Shown: one piece after another, positions 25,201-39,128 of the stretch
Position numbering within the stretch: the stretch's first letter is position 1
Layout: each line of letters opens with the position of its first letter
Origin: Monarcha castaneiventris obscurior
Lineage: Eukaryota; Chordata; Aves; Passeriformes; Monarchidae
Length of the DNA stretch: 64,000 nt
Reading direction: 5' to 3'
Assembly (NCBI GenBank): GCA_026261815.1
Contig: JAMPIT010000258.1
Location: 16,009,001-16,073,000 of the forward strand
Made by a program: the position numbers and the translations under genes
The notes under the pieces: generated by a model
The model's database searches: none
Seen by the model: only the letters and a program-made list of their open reading frames with translations
Told to the model about the DNA's origin: nothing

Positions 25201-28200
25201 CTTCTGTAACATTGCCCACTTTGGGGTTTCATCACATTCATAGAAATGTTTTGAATTTTTATTCCTAACCACGTGTGAGACCTTAGCACTTCACCGCTGC
25301 TTGTTAGTGTACATTTTGGACAATGTTAACATCATCTCAAATATTCAGGACAAGGGAGGAACTTGCTTTAAGTCCTTAGGAGAAGCTAAAAAGGCTATTA
25401 ACAAGCCAAGTCCATAAAAAAACATCTGTTCCAGTCATGCTGCTGATTTTTTATTAGTCCTTCAAATCCATAGCAAAGATCTCTAGAGCAAGAAAAATGC
25501 TCTAGTGTGGAGTGCAATTTCCAATTTCTTAGCTAACCTGATTTTGTTGATTCATACATATGCATGATTCAGTGCTCTTCCTGAATACAAACAAAAAAAA
25601 CCCTTTTGGGTTGTACTTTATTTATTTTCCTTGAAATGCCCTTGAAATTTCATTTGCTCAGTGAAACCAAACAAATAATTGCATACTAAAAGGAAAATGA
25701 AGAGTAGCAAGCTAAATAATTTGTAACATCAAATATTCCTTTGCTGTGGTTAACATTCTCAGTGAGAGGAAACAGTCAGCAATAAACAGCCCAATGTATC
25801 TTAAATGTAATAACTAATATCAATGTCAAATGCATGAAGTGAAAATACCTTAGGATATGCTTTCACAGTTCTGCTATATCACTGCTAAATGGAATATGCT
25901 ATATAACTATAATAGCAGTCATACTTGTCATATTTCTCCTGATCTCTAAGGAAAAATCCCCATGTAGGCATTATGCAGCTTACATCTTTTTCTAGTCAAA
26001 GTCATATTTTTATGGGGTCTTTATGGTGGTTTTTAAAAGTTTACACTCTGAAAAGAAACTTGTCACCATTTGCATATCATGCAAACTATATTCCAAGTCG
26101 CATTCCTGATAATTAGGGATATCCCAGTACTCTGCTGTGCACATCACTGCTATCCAGCTTGTAGTAAATAACAGAAGATTACTTCTGATTTGGGCTATGT
26201 AATACTCATCTGTATAAAAAAATAGCAAATAACCAAGATCTTCAAGCAGAATTTTTGACAATGACCCCATTAACCACACCGGACAAAATTTACCAGCAAT
26301 GTAACTTGGACAATAGCAGTGGAATAAGAACAAATGAATTTGACCTTTCTTTAGGAAAAACTGCACTAATTTCCCCCAGTACCTCAGACAAAGACTTCAT
26401 ATGGCAGTGAACACTTTTCACCATGTTCCAAGTGTGACATGTTGCTGAATATAAAGTTTGTAAATTAAAATTGTTGTTTTTGAGTCAGTGGTTGTCAGTG
26501 GACATCCTGCTGAGAAAACAGTATCATCTGTGATTCCAGAACTTGCATGGAAACCCCTTGCTAAAGGAGACTGTCACATCTTTTTCTGCTGGAAATGTCT
26601 TATCTTGGGAGCACTGAGTCTGTGGGTGCTCCTGCTACAGACTGTGCGCTGCCAAACTTTGGTGCTGAGGACATCCCCAGTAGAAGACAGGGTGCTGATT
26701 TCATCACAGCCTTCCTTTCTCTTACCTTCTGCTTTTATCTCAGTGCTAAAATAGCAGCTCCTGCTCTTTTCTATACCCTTTTGTACTGTGTGGTGATATC
26801 TGCTCTGTTACAAGGTGAAGAATTGTCTTGATGGATAATGTCTTTTAATGGAGCTTTGCAAGGGGGGAGGTCCTGATAGGCAGCAAAAACCTTGACTTCA
26901 TCGTTTTCCTTCCACCTTTCTAAAAAGCTTGAAGCCATGGGTCAGAATGTGACTCCCTCATATTCAGTGATGTAAATCATTCTCCCTGTACTTGCTACTC
27001 TCATTTCTACTTTTTTCCTTGTAGAAAGTCTTGCCTAACACTCAAGGAAAACTGTTTCTGAGCAGAGAAGTGGAAGCAGATACTTGTAAATTATTTTCTC
27101 TGACAGATACAGAGGGCCAAGAAATTGTAAAGTAGCTGTGCACACAGGTGCAGGTAGTATATTTGTTTTTCCCCTTAAGTGTATTTAAAATTCTGACCTA
27201 TTAATATGTGCATTGCATGATTCAGTTAATTATTAAGAGAATTGTTTTTAGAAATGCTTCCTAAACAATACAAGCAAGTTAAGAACAGAGGCAGATGTGG
27301 GAAAGACAAACAATGCTAGATGTGTGTAAAACACAGGGATTGATGCAATTCATTGAATATTAAAAATAATGGTGGAGGATAAACTGACACTTATGTATCA
27401 TTAGACATGAAGGGCAGTGAAATACACATCCAGAAGAAAATGCTGAACGCTCTACTCTGTTGGAACTGCATGAATAATGCTCTGATAAACATTTCTGTTG
27501 GCTGCTTCTGTTCCGGGGATGGTTTGGAAGGTAGCTGGGAAAGCAGGTCACCAAGGACTTAGAAGTTGTTAAGGCTAATGAAATAGGTGAGAGATAACTA
27601 AGACCTTTATGGATCTTTCTCTGTCTTCCTGGAAAGGCAGGGTTGGGAAAACTGCTCAGGAAAGCACTTGGCAGACCATTCTAGTCAGCTTTGCAGTAGG
27701 GTGTTGCTATGAGTTTCTGCCCCACCTCTCATCCTCAGCTCTCCTGTCCGTGTAAGCCTCCCGTGTACCATGACCATGTAGAAGGGTGCATGAAGAGGGC
27801 TCTGGTGAGCAGTGTAAAAGTGTACTGGTGACCTCACTTTTTCAGGTAATCCCCAATTTATGCCTCACTGAGGAGCATGCCCAGCACTGCTCTTCCTGTA
27901 AGGCTGCTTGATGTAGTTCAAGACAACGTTCCTTACATCTGGCTAAAATGTACCCAGAAGACCCAAGTGTTTCTCCTGCTGGAGGTCTGTGAGCTGCTTC
28001 CTGGCAGTGTTGTCAGCCTGTGAAGTCCTTACACAGAGTACAGGAGCATCTGGAGAAATCACATTTTCATAATGTAGCAGCAATAAGTCATCATTTGTTC
28101 CACTTATATCGGATCCACTCTGCAAATCTGATAGGAAGATTTCTCCCTAGGGGTCTCATCCTACTTCCTTTACTTGTTCACTGAAGACCATGAGAACCAC

Positions 28201-28430
28201 ACAAGTGGGGTGAGCACTGTTTGACCCTTGGTAATTAAGATCACTTACCCTAATACGTTTGCTAGTTTGAACAGAAGAACCAAGCACAGTGACTTAGGAC
28301 ATTTACAGGGTTGGTTTACTTCATGCATGAAATATTGGAAGACAATGTAAAACAACCTTTTAACGATGATTCTGCTCTTGAGCCCATCCCATTTCTTTAT
28401 TAACAAATGACTGTTTTTCTTTTCTGTAAG
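13298..28430. other. Long AT-rich non-coding stretch
   Basis: I see no confident gene or transposon in these 15 kb. The block at about 14100-14600 contains TCTAATTAG and TGTAATTGCA homeodomain-type motifs and has the look of a conserved non-coding element, but conservation cannot be seen from one sequence. Weak exon-like segments occur at 15416-15452 (37 nt, poor donor) and 20821-21023 (see findings). Confidence 0.5.
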
Positions 28431-28556
28431 GTGCCCTATGGGAAGCAGACACAGCAAACAGGAAGAGATGAATATCAGCTTTAGAAAACTTCCGTACAGA
28501 GACCAAGGTGCACTGCCAACACCAACATTGTTATGCTTGGGTTCTACCTAAATGAG
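28431..28556 (+). CDS. Candidate exon with a 37-residue reading frame
   Basis: A strong acceptor (TTTTTCTTTTCTGTAAG ending at 28430) and a consensus donor (GAG|GTAAGT, intron at 28557) bound 126 nt. An ATG at 28438 opens a 37-codon frame ending TAA at 28549-28551, within the exon. The product starts MGSRHSKQEEMN, so Gly2 and Ser6 fit the N-myristoylation pattern MGxxxS, and the rest is polar and basic, then Leu-rich. No full-length phase is open through the exon. It is therefore either a short protein, a 5' or 3' exon, or a lncRNA exon. I do not recognise it. Confidence 0.2.
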
Positions 28557-31500
28557 GTAAGTTATGTCCAAAAAGGTAATAAATTCTTTTAGTTCCTGAA
28601 AAACAAGTACAAAGTTTAGAAAAAGCTAATATAATCTGAACTTTATGTTTTTTGAAAAAAAAAAAAAACCAAACTGGCCTTAGAGCTTCAGAAAATAAAT
28701 ATTTTTGCCACGTGGCAGTGGTTGTGAAGTAAATATGTCCCGCTGCTCTGATCTTACATCCTGTCACATTAATGTTTCAGAGCACTCAATATAAATATTA
28801 AAACTAATAGCTTCGCTCTTCAGCTATTACTCCATCATTCCCTGAAATCATCATAAAACATTCAAAGCCTTTTAGAACATTTACACACTTGAATCTGATG
28901 GTGGGGAAAGGAGACTAACAGAGCACAGCTCACAAGCTTAAATAATAGTGGAAAGCTGTTTATGGAGTATGCTTTATTTATTCATTATTTCAAGTAAAGT
29001 TTCAGTTTTGATGGAGAGGAAAAAAATCAAAGTATAGCTGTCAAGGGAGAAGACTGAAGTATTGTTTTTCTATACTGTGGGCTTGTGTAAAAATATGGAA
29101 GAAAAAGGGGGTTTTGTGAAAAAAAAAGCAGAGTCCATGAGAATCTCAGTCCAAGGTCAATCAATCTTAGGATTGTGGGTACGTACACAGCTAATGGATT
29201 GTAAAGACACATACCAGTGTTATGAATTTTTAATGAGCAACTCTTCAGCACAGACCCCTATAAATCAATGATGACTTATTGGCTGGATCAATTATGCAAA
29301 CTTTAAAACATTTAATGACAGGTAATGAACAAGTCTCTGGAGTCCACCAGTCAACAGTGTTTTGCAGTTGTAGTTACAACTACTTAAGTTAAAAGTCTGC
29401 AGGAAGCCTTGCCTCAGAAATCATTTAAAGCTAAACTCTGAGGTTGTGGTAAAGTGAAAGAGCGTGGTTTTGTTTCTCTTTGTGTATAACCTCAAATGCA
29501 TTGGCAAGTGGGCACAGCTGTTAGTGCACTCAGAGGAATTTTTATGATTTTTTAACCAATGGTATGTTGTGGTGTTGGGAAACGTTTTCTCAAACTTTAT
29601 ACTTCAGGTTTTCTGCAAGGTATACATGTACAAATGGTGCAATTTTCAAAGGAAAAAGGCTGTGCTTGTGTTAGTAGACTAAATAGTTCTTTCTTATAAT
29701 ACTTTAATTTCAAAGTTAAGATATATGTGAGAAAAAAAAGATTAAAAAAAGGATTAGATGAGGGGAATGGCAGACTGTATTGCCATTAACTAGCAAAAAA
29801 GGACTGAAAGATGAGTGTAGGCTGAATAATACAAGAGAAGACTTATGGAATAACTGGTGGCATTATGGTGGGTTAATTACTTGTTAAAATTATTATCCAA
29901 TGAATGATGAAGGATTTTTTTTTGTGGATTTTTGTATTTAATAGTTATTTTAATTTTTAAACATTAACCTTTCTAATAGTCAATTTCAGATAATTCTGAA
30001 GATTACAGGAAAGTTGCAAATTAAACACACTGTTTAAGAACAAGAGCAGATGTATAAGCTCCTGATCCAAGATTTTGCTGTTAACTTAGTTAAGGCTTTA
30101 CTCAGATTTACCAAGGCCTGCTGGCTGAAGCAGTGAATTGAGCAAGTGCTCTTTATTGCCATTTGCTTTACTTTCCTAAAGATAACAAATACAAAGGAAA
30201 GCTTGGAAGTAAGATTAACCTTCAGCCTCAAGAAACAAAGTTTAAGTGTTTAGTAAAAGTAGTAGAACTACTGTATTTGAGAAAAACCCCAAACCCAAAC
30301 ATTATTTTCAGCTGTATTCTTTACAAGGAAACAGTGGCCAGGGAGCCTCTCAGTATCCTATGACAATATATCTGAATCCCAGCTGTTTAAACTCGCCATT
30401 AAGGTCTTGACTCTTTCCTGCTGGCTGCCAGCAGCGATTCATGAGAGCTCCCACCCTACCACAAGTCCAGAACCCTCCACTTGTGCTGAGTAGCACCTTG
30501 CTCTGAAAGTTGCTTGGCAATTGCTTGTGAGGTTTGGTGTGAAGAGAGGGATACTAAACCCAGCAAGAAGAGCACATTTGTCTTTACTTTTTCATGTCAT
30601 GCTTGAAGTTTGGGATGCAAGACATGCAAGGAAAGTGCAGTCATGAGAGATTGCAAATAAACTGAAGTGTCATCCAGGGATCTGTAGTAGTTAAAAGCAA
30701 CTGCTATTTTTTATTTGTTGATGCGAACACAGATGAGCATTCTTTGATGAGTATTTATTACTGTTTCCCTTGTACTGGTGGGTGAAGTACACTACAAGAA
30801 TTGAAAAGTTGTCTCATTTCACCAAGTTTCCCCAGGTACCTCTCTGTCCTCATGTGAAAATATTTTTTGAAACAGTAAGATCAGTACGTGACGACAAATA
30901 AAGTTTCCTTCTTTCCCCAGCCCAAGAGAAAATGCACAGCAATGAAGCTTTCCTAAAATGTTCTTTCTATACTGATATGGATGAAACTAGCTTTTTGAGC
31001 ACAAAATCTAATGAGGTGGTGGCAGGAAATATTTATAAACTCAGGTATTTTGGTGAAATGAGGAATGGCCTAAATGCTGGCTATCACTTCCACTTTTTAA
31101 GTGGAACATGGAGAGATTGCTCCTGGTGGTTAAGGACCTTGGTAGGACTACTGGGTAATACGCTTACTGTGGTCAACCTTGTATTCTGTCATCTGACATG
31201 CTGCAGAATAGGGCATTTAAAAAAGAGCAGGACATCTTGAGATTCGTGCTCATATTTCATTAGACTTTTTAGCTTCTTATTAATAGTGCTGTCATTATTT
31301 TAAGTGCCACTATATCAATATCTCCAGCAGCTTCATCATATCCTGTGTGGAAGTTCTCTATTTTTATCTGTCAAAATGATCAGTTATTTTCCATTTTCCA
31401 TATGTAGGGTCTCTCATTGGCTGTAAGCATCATTTGTATCTGCACTGTAACTATCATGCCAGCTGACACTAAGAGGAGAAGATGAAAATATTCCTACCAA

Positions 31501-32654
31501 TGAAACTGCTTCTTGCAGAGGAATGATACACCTCTTAAATGTTGATACCTTGGCTGGATGACTCTTTTAGGAACACGCTCAACAAAGAGAAGTAGAAGTT
31601 GGGTTGACAAGTGTGATGCTTGATGCTGAAAGGTGTAAATACCCATCCCTACCTCCTTCCTACTTTGTCCATGAGAAGGAAGTTACTCTTCTAAAGCTCT
31701 TTTTACTTAATTAGTTTCTGTATGTGAAGAAGTGGTGGACACACCTGGACTGGTGTGTTACTTCAAATCTGAGCTGAGAGTCAAGAGTGATTTTTTTTTC
31801 CCCTTGTCAAATTAGAGCTGCCAGTTTTGAGGAAAAGCTGCAGCAGGTAATGGGAGAAGAAAGAAAAAGCCAGCTTGATATGTTGATCCTTCTGGTAGTT
31901 TTCATTTGACTTTGCCTGATAGAACTTCTGAGTTTTTATCAGGTCTTTTCATATTGTTTTCTTCCTGACTGACACTCTCAGGTTATTCTAAAACCTTGGA
32001 TCAAGTAAAGTAGCTAAGATGTAGTAAGCGGATTCTTTCATGTTGGAAATTCATTGTCAGATTTGCTACATAAAACAACCCCTCATTTCACAGAAGAAAT
32101 AACACCATCTCTTTCAACATCTTGTTTTAGGCTTCTCAGTAGATTTCCTAAAAGACTGATGAACAAGATAATTTGACTGACACCAACCCAGTTTTTCCTG
32201 ACACCCCACGCACATGCCAGATCTGACAGTTGCCTTCCAAACATCTTTATGCCTCTGAAGTTCCAGTAGATGCTTCTTCTGGGCCCATCTACTCTGTGTG
32301 TTGCACCAGTGGTGGCCAAAGCACACAGAGCTGGCATATGCCCTGTGAGGAAGTGTGAGTTTTATCTTGCCCATACAGCCATGACTGAGCTACGGAAAGT
32401 GAGCTGGCAGAAAAGTCTGCAGAGCAGAGAGAAAAGACACATCTGTAAGTGTTTTGTGTGTGTGCTAATTGCACAGTTGTTTTCAATTGGACTATGTGGT
32501 AAAATAACCAAAATGCCTCAGTTTCTGTAGCAATTCTGAGATTCTTTGTCTACACCATGGGCTAGTGAGCCAAATACTGATGTGAGACACAAATGAATTC
32601 ACAGAAAAGTCAGTATCATTATGAGGCCAAAGTCCTCTCCAGTGTTGCACTTAC
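28557..32654. other. AT-rich non-coding DNA
   Basis: A 13-nt or longer A run lies near 28657-28671. A 102-codon + strand frame at 30932-31240 follows a pyrimidine tract ending in CCCCAG, but has no recognisable domain and no donor in frame. I call no gene. Confidence 0.5.
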
Positions 32655-32810
32655 CTGTCAGTTTCTTAGGCAGTACCAAACTCCTGTGTGTCGCTAAAGT
32701 GGCGTATTTAATCACGGAAAGTTTTCTAAAACTTTGGTTAAATAGGGACGGATGAAATTGCATTGCATTGAGTTTACACTCAAAATATAAACCAGATTCC
32801 ATTCCAGTTG
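32655..32810 (-). CDS. Weak candidate exon on the minus strand
   Basis: On the - strand the donor is CTGACAG|GTAAGTGC (at 32655/32654), an excellent match. A plausible acceptor (TTTCTCCAACCAG) ends at 32811. The 156-nt segment is open in one phase (two leading bases, 51 codons, one base over), giving a symmetric phase 1-1 exon. The peptide starts TGMESGLYFECKLN. No family is recognised. The T/G-rich low-complexity block next to it on the 5' side makes coding less likely. Confidence 0.13.
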
Positions 32811-32864
32811 CTGGTTGGAGAAACTGGGGTTTCGTTTTTAAGAAATTGTGTATGACTCCTACTA

Positions 32865-33000
32865 GTTTGTGGGGGCTTTTGGGGTTTTTTTCACTTTTTG
32901 GTTGGTTTTTTGTTGTTGTTGGTGGTGGTGGTTTTGGTTGGTTGGTCACTTTGGTTTGGGTTTTTTTTTTTTTGTTTGGTTGTTTGTTTGAGTTTTTTTT
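32865..33000. repeat. T/G-only low-complexity block
   Basis: About 135 nt, nearly all T and G on the + strand, mixing GTT, GGT, GGTT and GTTT units with T runs of up to 14. It drives a spurious Pro/Lys-rich - strand frame. Confidence 0.9.
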
Positions 33001-36000
33001 ATGTTATCCACACAATGTGATTTCAACTGAAAATAGAAAAAGAAAATAGGAAAAAAAAATAACAAACCTTGTGGGTGGGGAGTCCTCTCTGGCAATATTT
33101 TTGCCCAGCTCAATCAAAGAATTGGAAATCTTATGACAGAATGAAAGAAAATATTCTTCAATGATTTGCAGCTCAATATTCAAAGCAGAGAGCTATGGAT
33201 GAAACTATTTTGCTTGCTGTCAGACGTTTGTCTGAAGTGGAATGCTGTGCCAATATAGACATGTCTATTTGCATATGCTTTTTTTCATTTTTTAAAAAAG
33301 TTTTCTCTGGGAGTTTATTTCTGGAGTTATTGACTTCCTGGTAAATCACATTCTTTCCTTGCACTAAGCTAGGAAGCAATCAAGTCTCCAGTGCTCAATT
33401 TGGCAATGTGTTTATTTTGCCTTTTGAAAGTATGTTTTTGTACTTTTTTATCTACTTCAAGAATAAGTTCATTAAGTAAAAGGTCTGGAGGTGATGACTA
33501 TTCTTCACAAAAGAAACATCAAGTTGAGTTGCAAGAATTTATTGAGGTCAGTGCTGATGTGAAATTGATAGAGTAGGTTGAATAGTTGACTGATTTTTCA
33601 TTATATTTTTTCCAGTGTTCTAATGAAATTACTGTCACTCTTTTGTGAAAGTTATATGCGCTCTCTATCTTTCTTTTCGTTAGAACACTGTTAATCTTAC
33701 TTCTTCCTCATTTAGCAGGTTTCAGTGTATGTAACCAGGCAATTAATCAAATTTTTTGCCCTTGACACATCCTTTTCTTGATATACACATATACCTCCAG
33801 ATCTTACTGGGTATTGCAAAATTAAAAAATTGAGGAAACCAAGCTGAGAGAGAAAAAAACTGAAATAGCAGAAGTTCTTTTCCCTCACTTTTCCCCCAAG
33901 ACTGATTTTTTTTGGACACGGACACTACGAGTAAGTGAGATTAATGTAGAAAGTCTCTAGAACTCAAAGCTTGCATTACAAAACTCAGATGTTCTGGTAT
34001 CATTTTGCTAATGGTGCACCTTCTTTCATTTGCAGGAGTCTTAGCCTTGTAGACAACTTCCCTCCCACTCCCTTCACAGTGCCAGGGGTTGCAGGTCTCA
34101 TTATTAGATACTGTGAAGTTTCTGCACTTCTTCTCGAGCCCATATCAGTCTTTCTGTCATTTTTCCTTGGTGTTGGGATCAGCTCTGGTGTGTCTGTAAG
34201 TGCTATGTGTGTGCAGCCTTACACTGCTTTTCTCTCAACTCCCCAGTGCAGCTTCACCACTTGAGGGAACTGATGCTTCAGAACTAACAGTTCTCCAGCC
34301 ACCACAGGGACACTGACTGAGAAAGAATTTGTCTGGGGTCTCCCTAGAGCATTACAAAGAGATTTACAAAATGTTTCAGTCCTATAGTGAGGCAGTGATC
34401 TGCACTGTTCTTGTGAAATGAACTGCATTTGCATGGACACTGGCCATTGCAAGAGATGACCCTCACTCTCAGCTGCCAAGTAGATCATCCAGGGTAACCC
34501 TTCTTCCTGCTCTGTGTTACTGCATCCCAAAACCCAGCTCTTTGGGACGTGGCTATGTGGAATAAGATATGTGAGATGAAAAGTATGTTGTGCTTGCTGT
34601 CACTCAGAGCAGTGGCTATGACCCTTAGCTCTTCTGATGTGGAAGTTGGTAAATCCATGACTGCCAGTGCTGGTTGGTTTTGGCATTCCTATTAATGGTC
34701 ATCCCTGTGTTTGGGTGGGAATTCCATAGCTGCATAAATGTGAGTGTTCTCCATGGCTCCTGACTCATATAAAGACAGCTTCATCCTAGCTTGGAAAAGT
34801 GTTAAAGAATAATGTCGTGGAAAAGGCAGGACTGGAAAAAAGATATGTAAAAACATATTTGCTGTAAAGTCAAACATAGTCTTCTGCAGGTGAAACTTCA
34901 GCCCTTTATTACTTGGTGTGGAATTTTGCCTGTTTTTCTTGGATCTGTAATTTATTGTGTCTCATTAAACAACTTAAATCAGGAAAATGAATCCTTTAAT
35001 AACTTGGTGTCTGAGTAATCACAAACATTGATTTATTTTTAAACATCTCTGTGAGGTAAATAGATAGTGTGACCCTCATCTCATGCTCTAATGCTGAGAC
35101 TTCTACTCAAAAATGGCTATGGAATTTTTTGGTGCCCAGCAATGCCTTGACTCACTGTACCTGAGAGAACGACTGATCCTGAGACAGAGCTGTAAGGACC
35201 AATCAGTCCAGTCACAAAGGGTGACAGTGTGGTCTGTCCCTTTCCCAGAAAAAAAGCCATTACAGCCAATCTGTCAGAAGATCGACTGCAGCCTGAATGC
35301 ACAGTGAACAGAAAGTTTATCAGAAGACCTTGTTTATCTGTGCATAGCACAAGTCCACAAGTAAGTCCATCCTTGGAAAAAGAAGGCGGCCAAAATGAGA
35401 TGCGGGTTGGATGCATTGTTCTAATGAAATATCTGCTGAGCTACCCCTCTGTTAGCCCAGTTTTGAAAAGAAAACAAAAAGAAAAAGATTCAGTTTTGAC
35501 CAAAAAAATGGCTCAGTGACAAAGACATCATAACATAGAACACAATAGTAAACTATTGTCCTTCAATGTTTGAAACATGCATCTTTTTCCAAAACAATTC
35601 ATCTACTTTTTCCTGGGTACTAGATTTTGTTCTAACTCCTGTCTTTAGAGATCTGTATTTTGAATACCATTTTTTCCTGGATCATTGCTAGCACCTGATA
35701 GATTTTTAATGACCTCACATAAACACGGTGTGATCCAGAAGTGTATCAAAAAAAATTATATTTTCCTCCTTTAAGGAAAGAGAAACATTTCAAACTTTTT
35801 AATGTTCTTCTTGAAAAGTAGTCATCAGAACTAGGCAGTGCATAAAAGCAGTGACTTCATCAAAGCCAGAGCCATTTTTGGGCATAATGAAATAATTCCT
35901 TATCACTTAAGGAATCTGATTCTACAATCAGAAAAACTGCAAGAGAAACACGGCACTGAAATATGGCAGTGTAATGAACCTCCCAGAGAAATGGGCTGGA

Positions 36001-38373
36001 GCACTTTTATGACCTGTGCTCCCATCAGTCTCTTCCATACTGAGTGTATACAGAGTCTGGAGTGCTCTCTGTGCAGGTGACTGGATCAGCATGCCTTTTC
36101 AGCAGATGGATTCAGGCGGGAGTAAAGGTGGCATGCACTACATGGAGAGCAGTCAAGGGAGATGGCAGTGGCCACCACCTTAGATTGAGTTTGCTGGAAT
36201 AGACAAACATGGGGCCAGAACGCAAGCGAGCAAAGGAGTGTCACTTCCTCACAAGTTAGTGTACTTAGTGGGAGGGGAAAGAAAACAGGACAGGTTTTTA
36301 TACAGTAACTTCTTACTAAAAAGATTCCCCAGTAAAACTCTGAATTAAGTTTTGCTGTTTCAAAAATGGGCCTTAAGTAGGAATCGAAATTTCCTGTCTT
36401 GTAATCAAGGACACCATAATTTCAGTGGACAGGTCACATGCTGGAGTTGTGTAGCATGAGCATTGCAAGGCCTTTTTTTTTTTTAATATATTATCTGGAA
36501 GGCAGAAGTGAGGAAAATATTGTTCATTTAGGCTTTTTGGGTTATGGCTGTTAGTTGCAAAGCATTGAATCAGAAGGACACTTGTTAATGATGAAATGTT
36601 GATACGTATGTTCAGTTAACAACCTGGTAAGATGAAGCATGAAACCTTCCTCCTTGTTTATTCGTATTAATGCATAAAACTGTCAGGACGCACTGTGCCT
36701 GAGGAAGAAGGCAGAGTTTGCTCTGAGGGGTTTTCAGTACTGAGACCCATTCCTTCAATGGTCCATGTTTATTCATCGAATGGGGAAATACTCCCTGTGT
36801 CAGAGGTATTAGTCATCAGTATGTGCAGTAAGTGTTTGTACAGTCAGACTGCCAGTAGAGGATCTTTACTGGAGATTTCAGGGACAGCTACTTTCTTTAC
36901 ATTGGCTCAGTGAGATGAGTGTTAACTTCCTCTGAATTCAAATGTAACAATGATAATTTGATCGCTAATAATATGTTGATCTCAGCCTCATTTGGATTTA
37001 TGTTTTATTTTTCTCTTCTGTGCATCAGCCCAGCAGTGACAGGACTCATAAATTGTAGAATACAATCCAAAGGATTACTGGTAATTTCTGCAGGGAAGAT
37101 CCAGACATCCAAACATCCTCCTGTGCAGAGGGCCAGCAGCTGGCTCTGAGTGGCCCCTGCTGCAGGCCCAGTGTCTCTGGATGGCTCCTGCTCTGCCCAG
37201 CCCAATGGGGCTGCCCTGGTCAGCTGAGAGCTTTACCTGTTACCGTCCCAGTCCTGGGTCAGTGCTCTTACAGTGTGTCTCTACAGCCTGCACTGGGCTG
37301 TGCAGACATACTCCTGGTAATCCAGCTGTCAATGCTGATGCTGATTTAGGGACAAGGGATCAACTCCATATTGCATATTAAGCCCAGAGGCTCACTTCTA
37401 CATTTGTGGCTATGACTGACTCGGGTGAACCTGACTGAGTTACTCATGCTCTGCCCGGAGAAACTGGTCTGATTCTATCTGGGTTGAAATGTCCTTTCTT
37501 CTTTTTAAATTGATATTGTTTGCCATGTTTCCAGGTTTGGTCACTCTTGCAGCAGGTAATTTATGCAGTTCAGAGCGATGTAGTTTTTATTTTTGATGAA
37601 TCAAAATTTCCTAAGAAAACCCTTGATGCTGAATGAAAAATTCTGTCTGACTTAAAACAAGATATTTTTCCTTTGTTTTTATAGGGTTGGAAACATTTTT
37701 TCCTTTTATTGCAATTTAACCGTATCTCACTACAGTATGATTTCTTTCTAGAACTGGTTCTTTTTGTAAGCTTCATCCCCTCCCCTAAAAATAATTCACT
37801 GAAATGGGATTGTTTTTCTGCATTGTTATAATTTTGTAATACTATAGGCAAGTCACTTTCATCACTTTGTTCCTCCTTATGCCAAACAAGGGTGATATTG
37901 CACAGCTGAAGAATCTGATGAGCCTTAATTCATTGACATCTGTAGCATGTTTCAGAATTGTGTCATATTCCCAGGAATATTCTCAGTTGCATAGATCTGC
38001 TGGGGGATATTTAGAGTTAACACTAAAAGACACTAAAGAAAAGCATAATTTTGTGTTGACAAAAAAAGGCTAAGTGCATGGCACTCCCTGCCGATGCTTT
38101 AATTTCACAAATCCTTGTCTGGAGACTTTTCTAGTTCTAAATTTCTGAAGGATGGCTAGGATTTTAGCTGACTGACTTCTATTTGACTTTAAAGGGAGAT
38201 CTGCATTTTAAAACACCATGCAATATTTTGAAAAGTTCCTCATGATGTCCAGACTAGCATCGCATTAAATCTGTCCTTGGCAATGGCAAATGATGTTATT
38301 AATATTCAGTTGTAGCAAGATTGATTCAAACAGGGGGAGAGTAGGGGGTGTTCTTCAGCATGGTTCTTGGTTG
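33001..38373. other. AT-rich non-coding DNA
   Basis: I see no supportable gene. A T run of about 14 lies near 36473-36484. Reading frames of 60-103 codons are present without splice context. Confidence 0.5.
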
Positions 38374-38839
38374 TTAAGAAAGTAATAAACCTTCCTTGTC
38401 TCTGATTTTATAATGGACAATAACCATTAACTGATCAACAGAAGAAATGTCAGGTGTGGAATCAATGCTGATAGAAAAATATTTCATCTGTTTACATTTA
38501 CGAAGGATCACTGATAAAACCTTTGATCCCATTAAGGATATAAACTCTTCACATATAGTCGATGACAAGTCTGATGAGCTAGCTGAGCTCCACCAGCCTC
38601 ACTGTGCTTAGTGAATGTTCAGCTAAAAAGGGATCAAATTGACTCATGAATTTCAAGATTCCTAGGAAATTACCATTGTGAGGTGACCCAGTTTTTTGAT
38701 TAGTGTCATGAAAAGACAGGTCTCACTGAGAAATAAACGTAATAATGTCAACCATGCGCTTAAGTTCTTCTCTCCGTTATACACATTCGCTTTCAAATTG
38801 TTTTGTCATTTTAGCATAAACTGTACCACTTGCTTTCAT
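38374..38839 (-). pseudogene. Broken hAT-type transposase / ZMYM1-like fragment
   Basis: Translated on the - strand, the region gives the N-terminal part of the hAT-like transposase domain found in many animal hAT elements and in ZMYM1-like and other domesticated genes. In order it shows a KQFE...ELKRMVDIITF segment, GSPHNGNFLG (about 38694-38665), FDPFLAEH, then STICEEFISLMGSK and KYFSISIDSTPDISSVDQL, which holds the first catalytic Asp region of the family. In-frame stops occur at 38777-38779 (TAA) and 38723-38725 (TGA). A frameshift lies between FDPFLAEH and STICEEF (about 38575-38615). The frame ends at 38374 after a short tail. The C-terminal dimerisation domain is absent, so it is a dead fragment, a transposon relic or a retrocopied pseudogene. 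No terminal inverted repeats were seen. Confidence 0.78.
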
Positions 38840-39128
38840 CTGAGAAACACAAGCTTAGCATAGTTCTGTGCAGAAATCAAAGATGAGCATGGAAAAAAGG
38901 CCCCTCTTTGCCTATTGAATCATTGATCAGACAAGCACAGTAGATATTTGCATGGATCCTTAGTAGTTAGGTCTCAGTAGCTGCCTTAGATAATTGTTGG
39001 AAGGGAAAGAAGTAAAGAACAGCGAACTTAGATATTTCATCCATCTGCTTTTCCCAGTAATGACAGGCTTTCTTATTGGTTGCCCCTCTCACTTCTGTCC
39101 TTCTTCAAGCACAGAGGAGTCACCAATT

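Noticed and set aside
32599..32949. 116-codon minus-strand frame with Pro/Lys/Thr-rich start
   Set aside because: Its first third is translated T/G low-complexity sequence. Only the part at 32655-32810 is kept, as a weak exon candidate.
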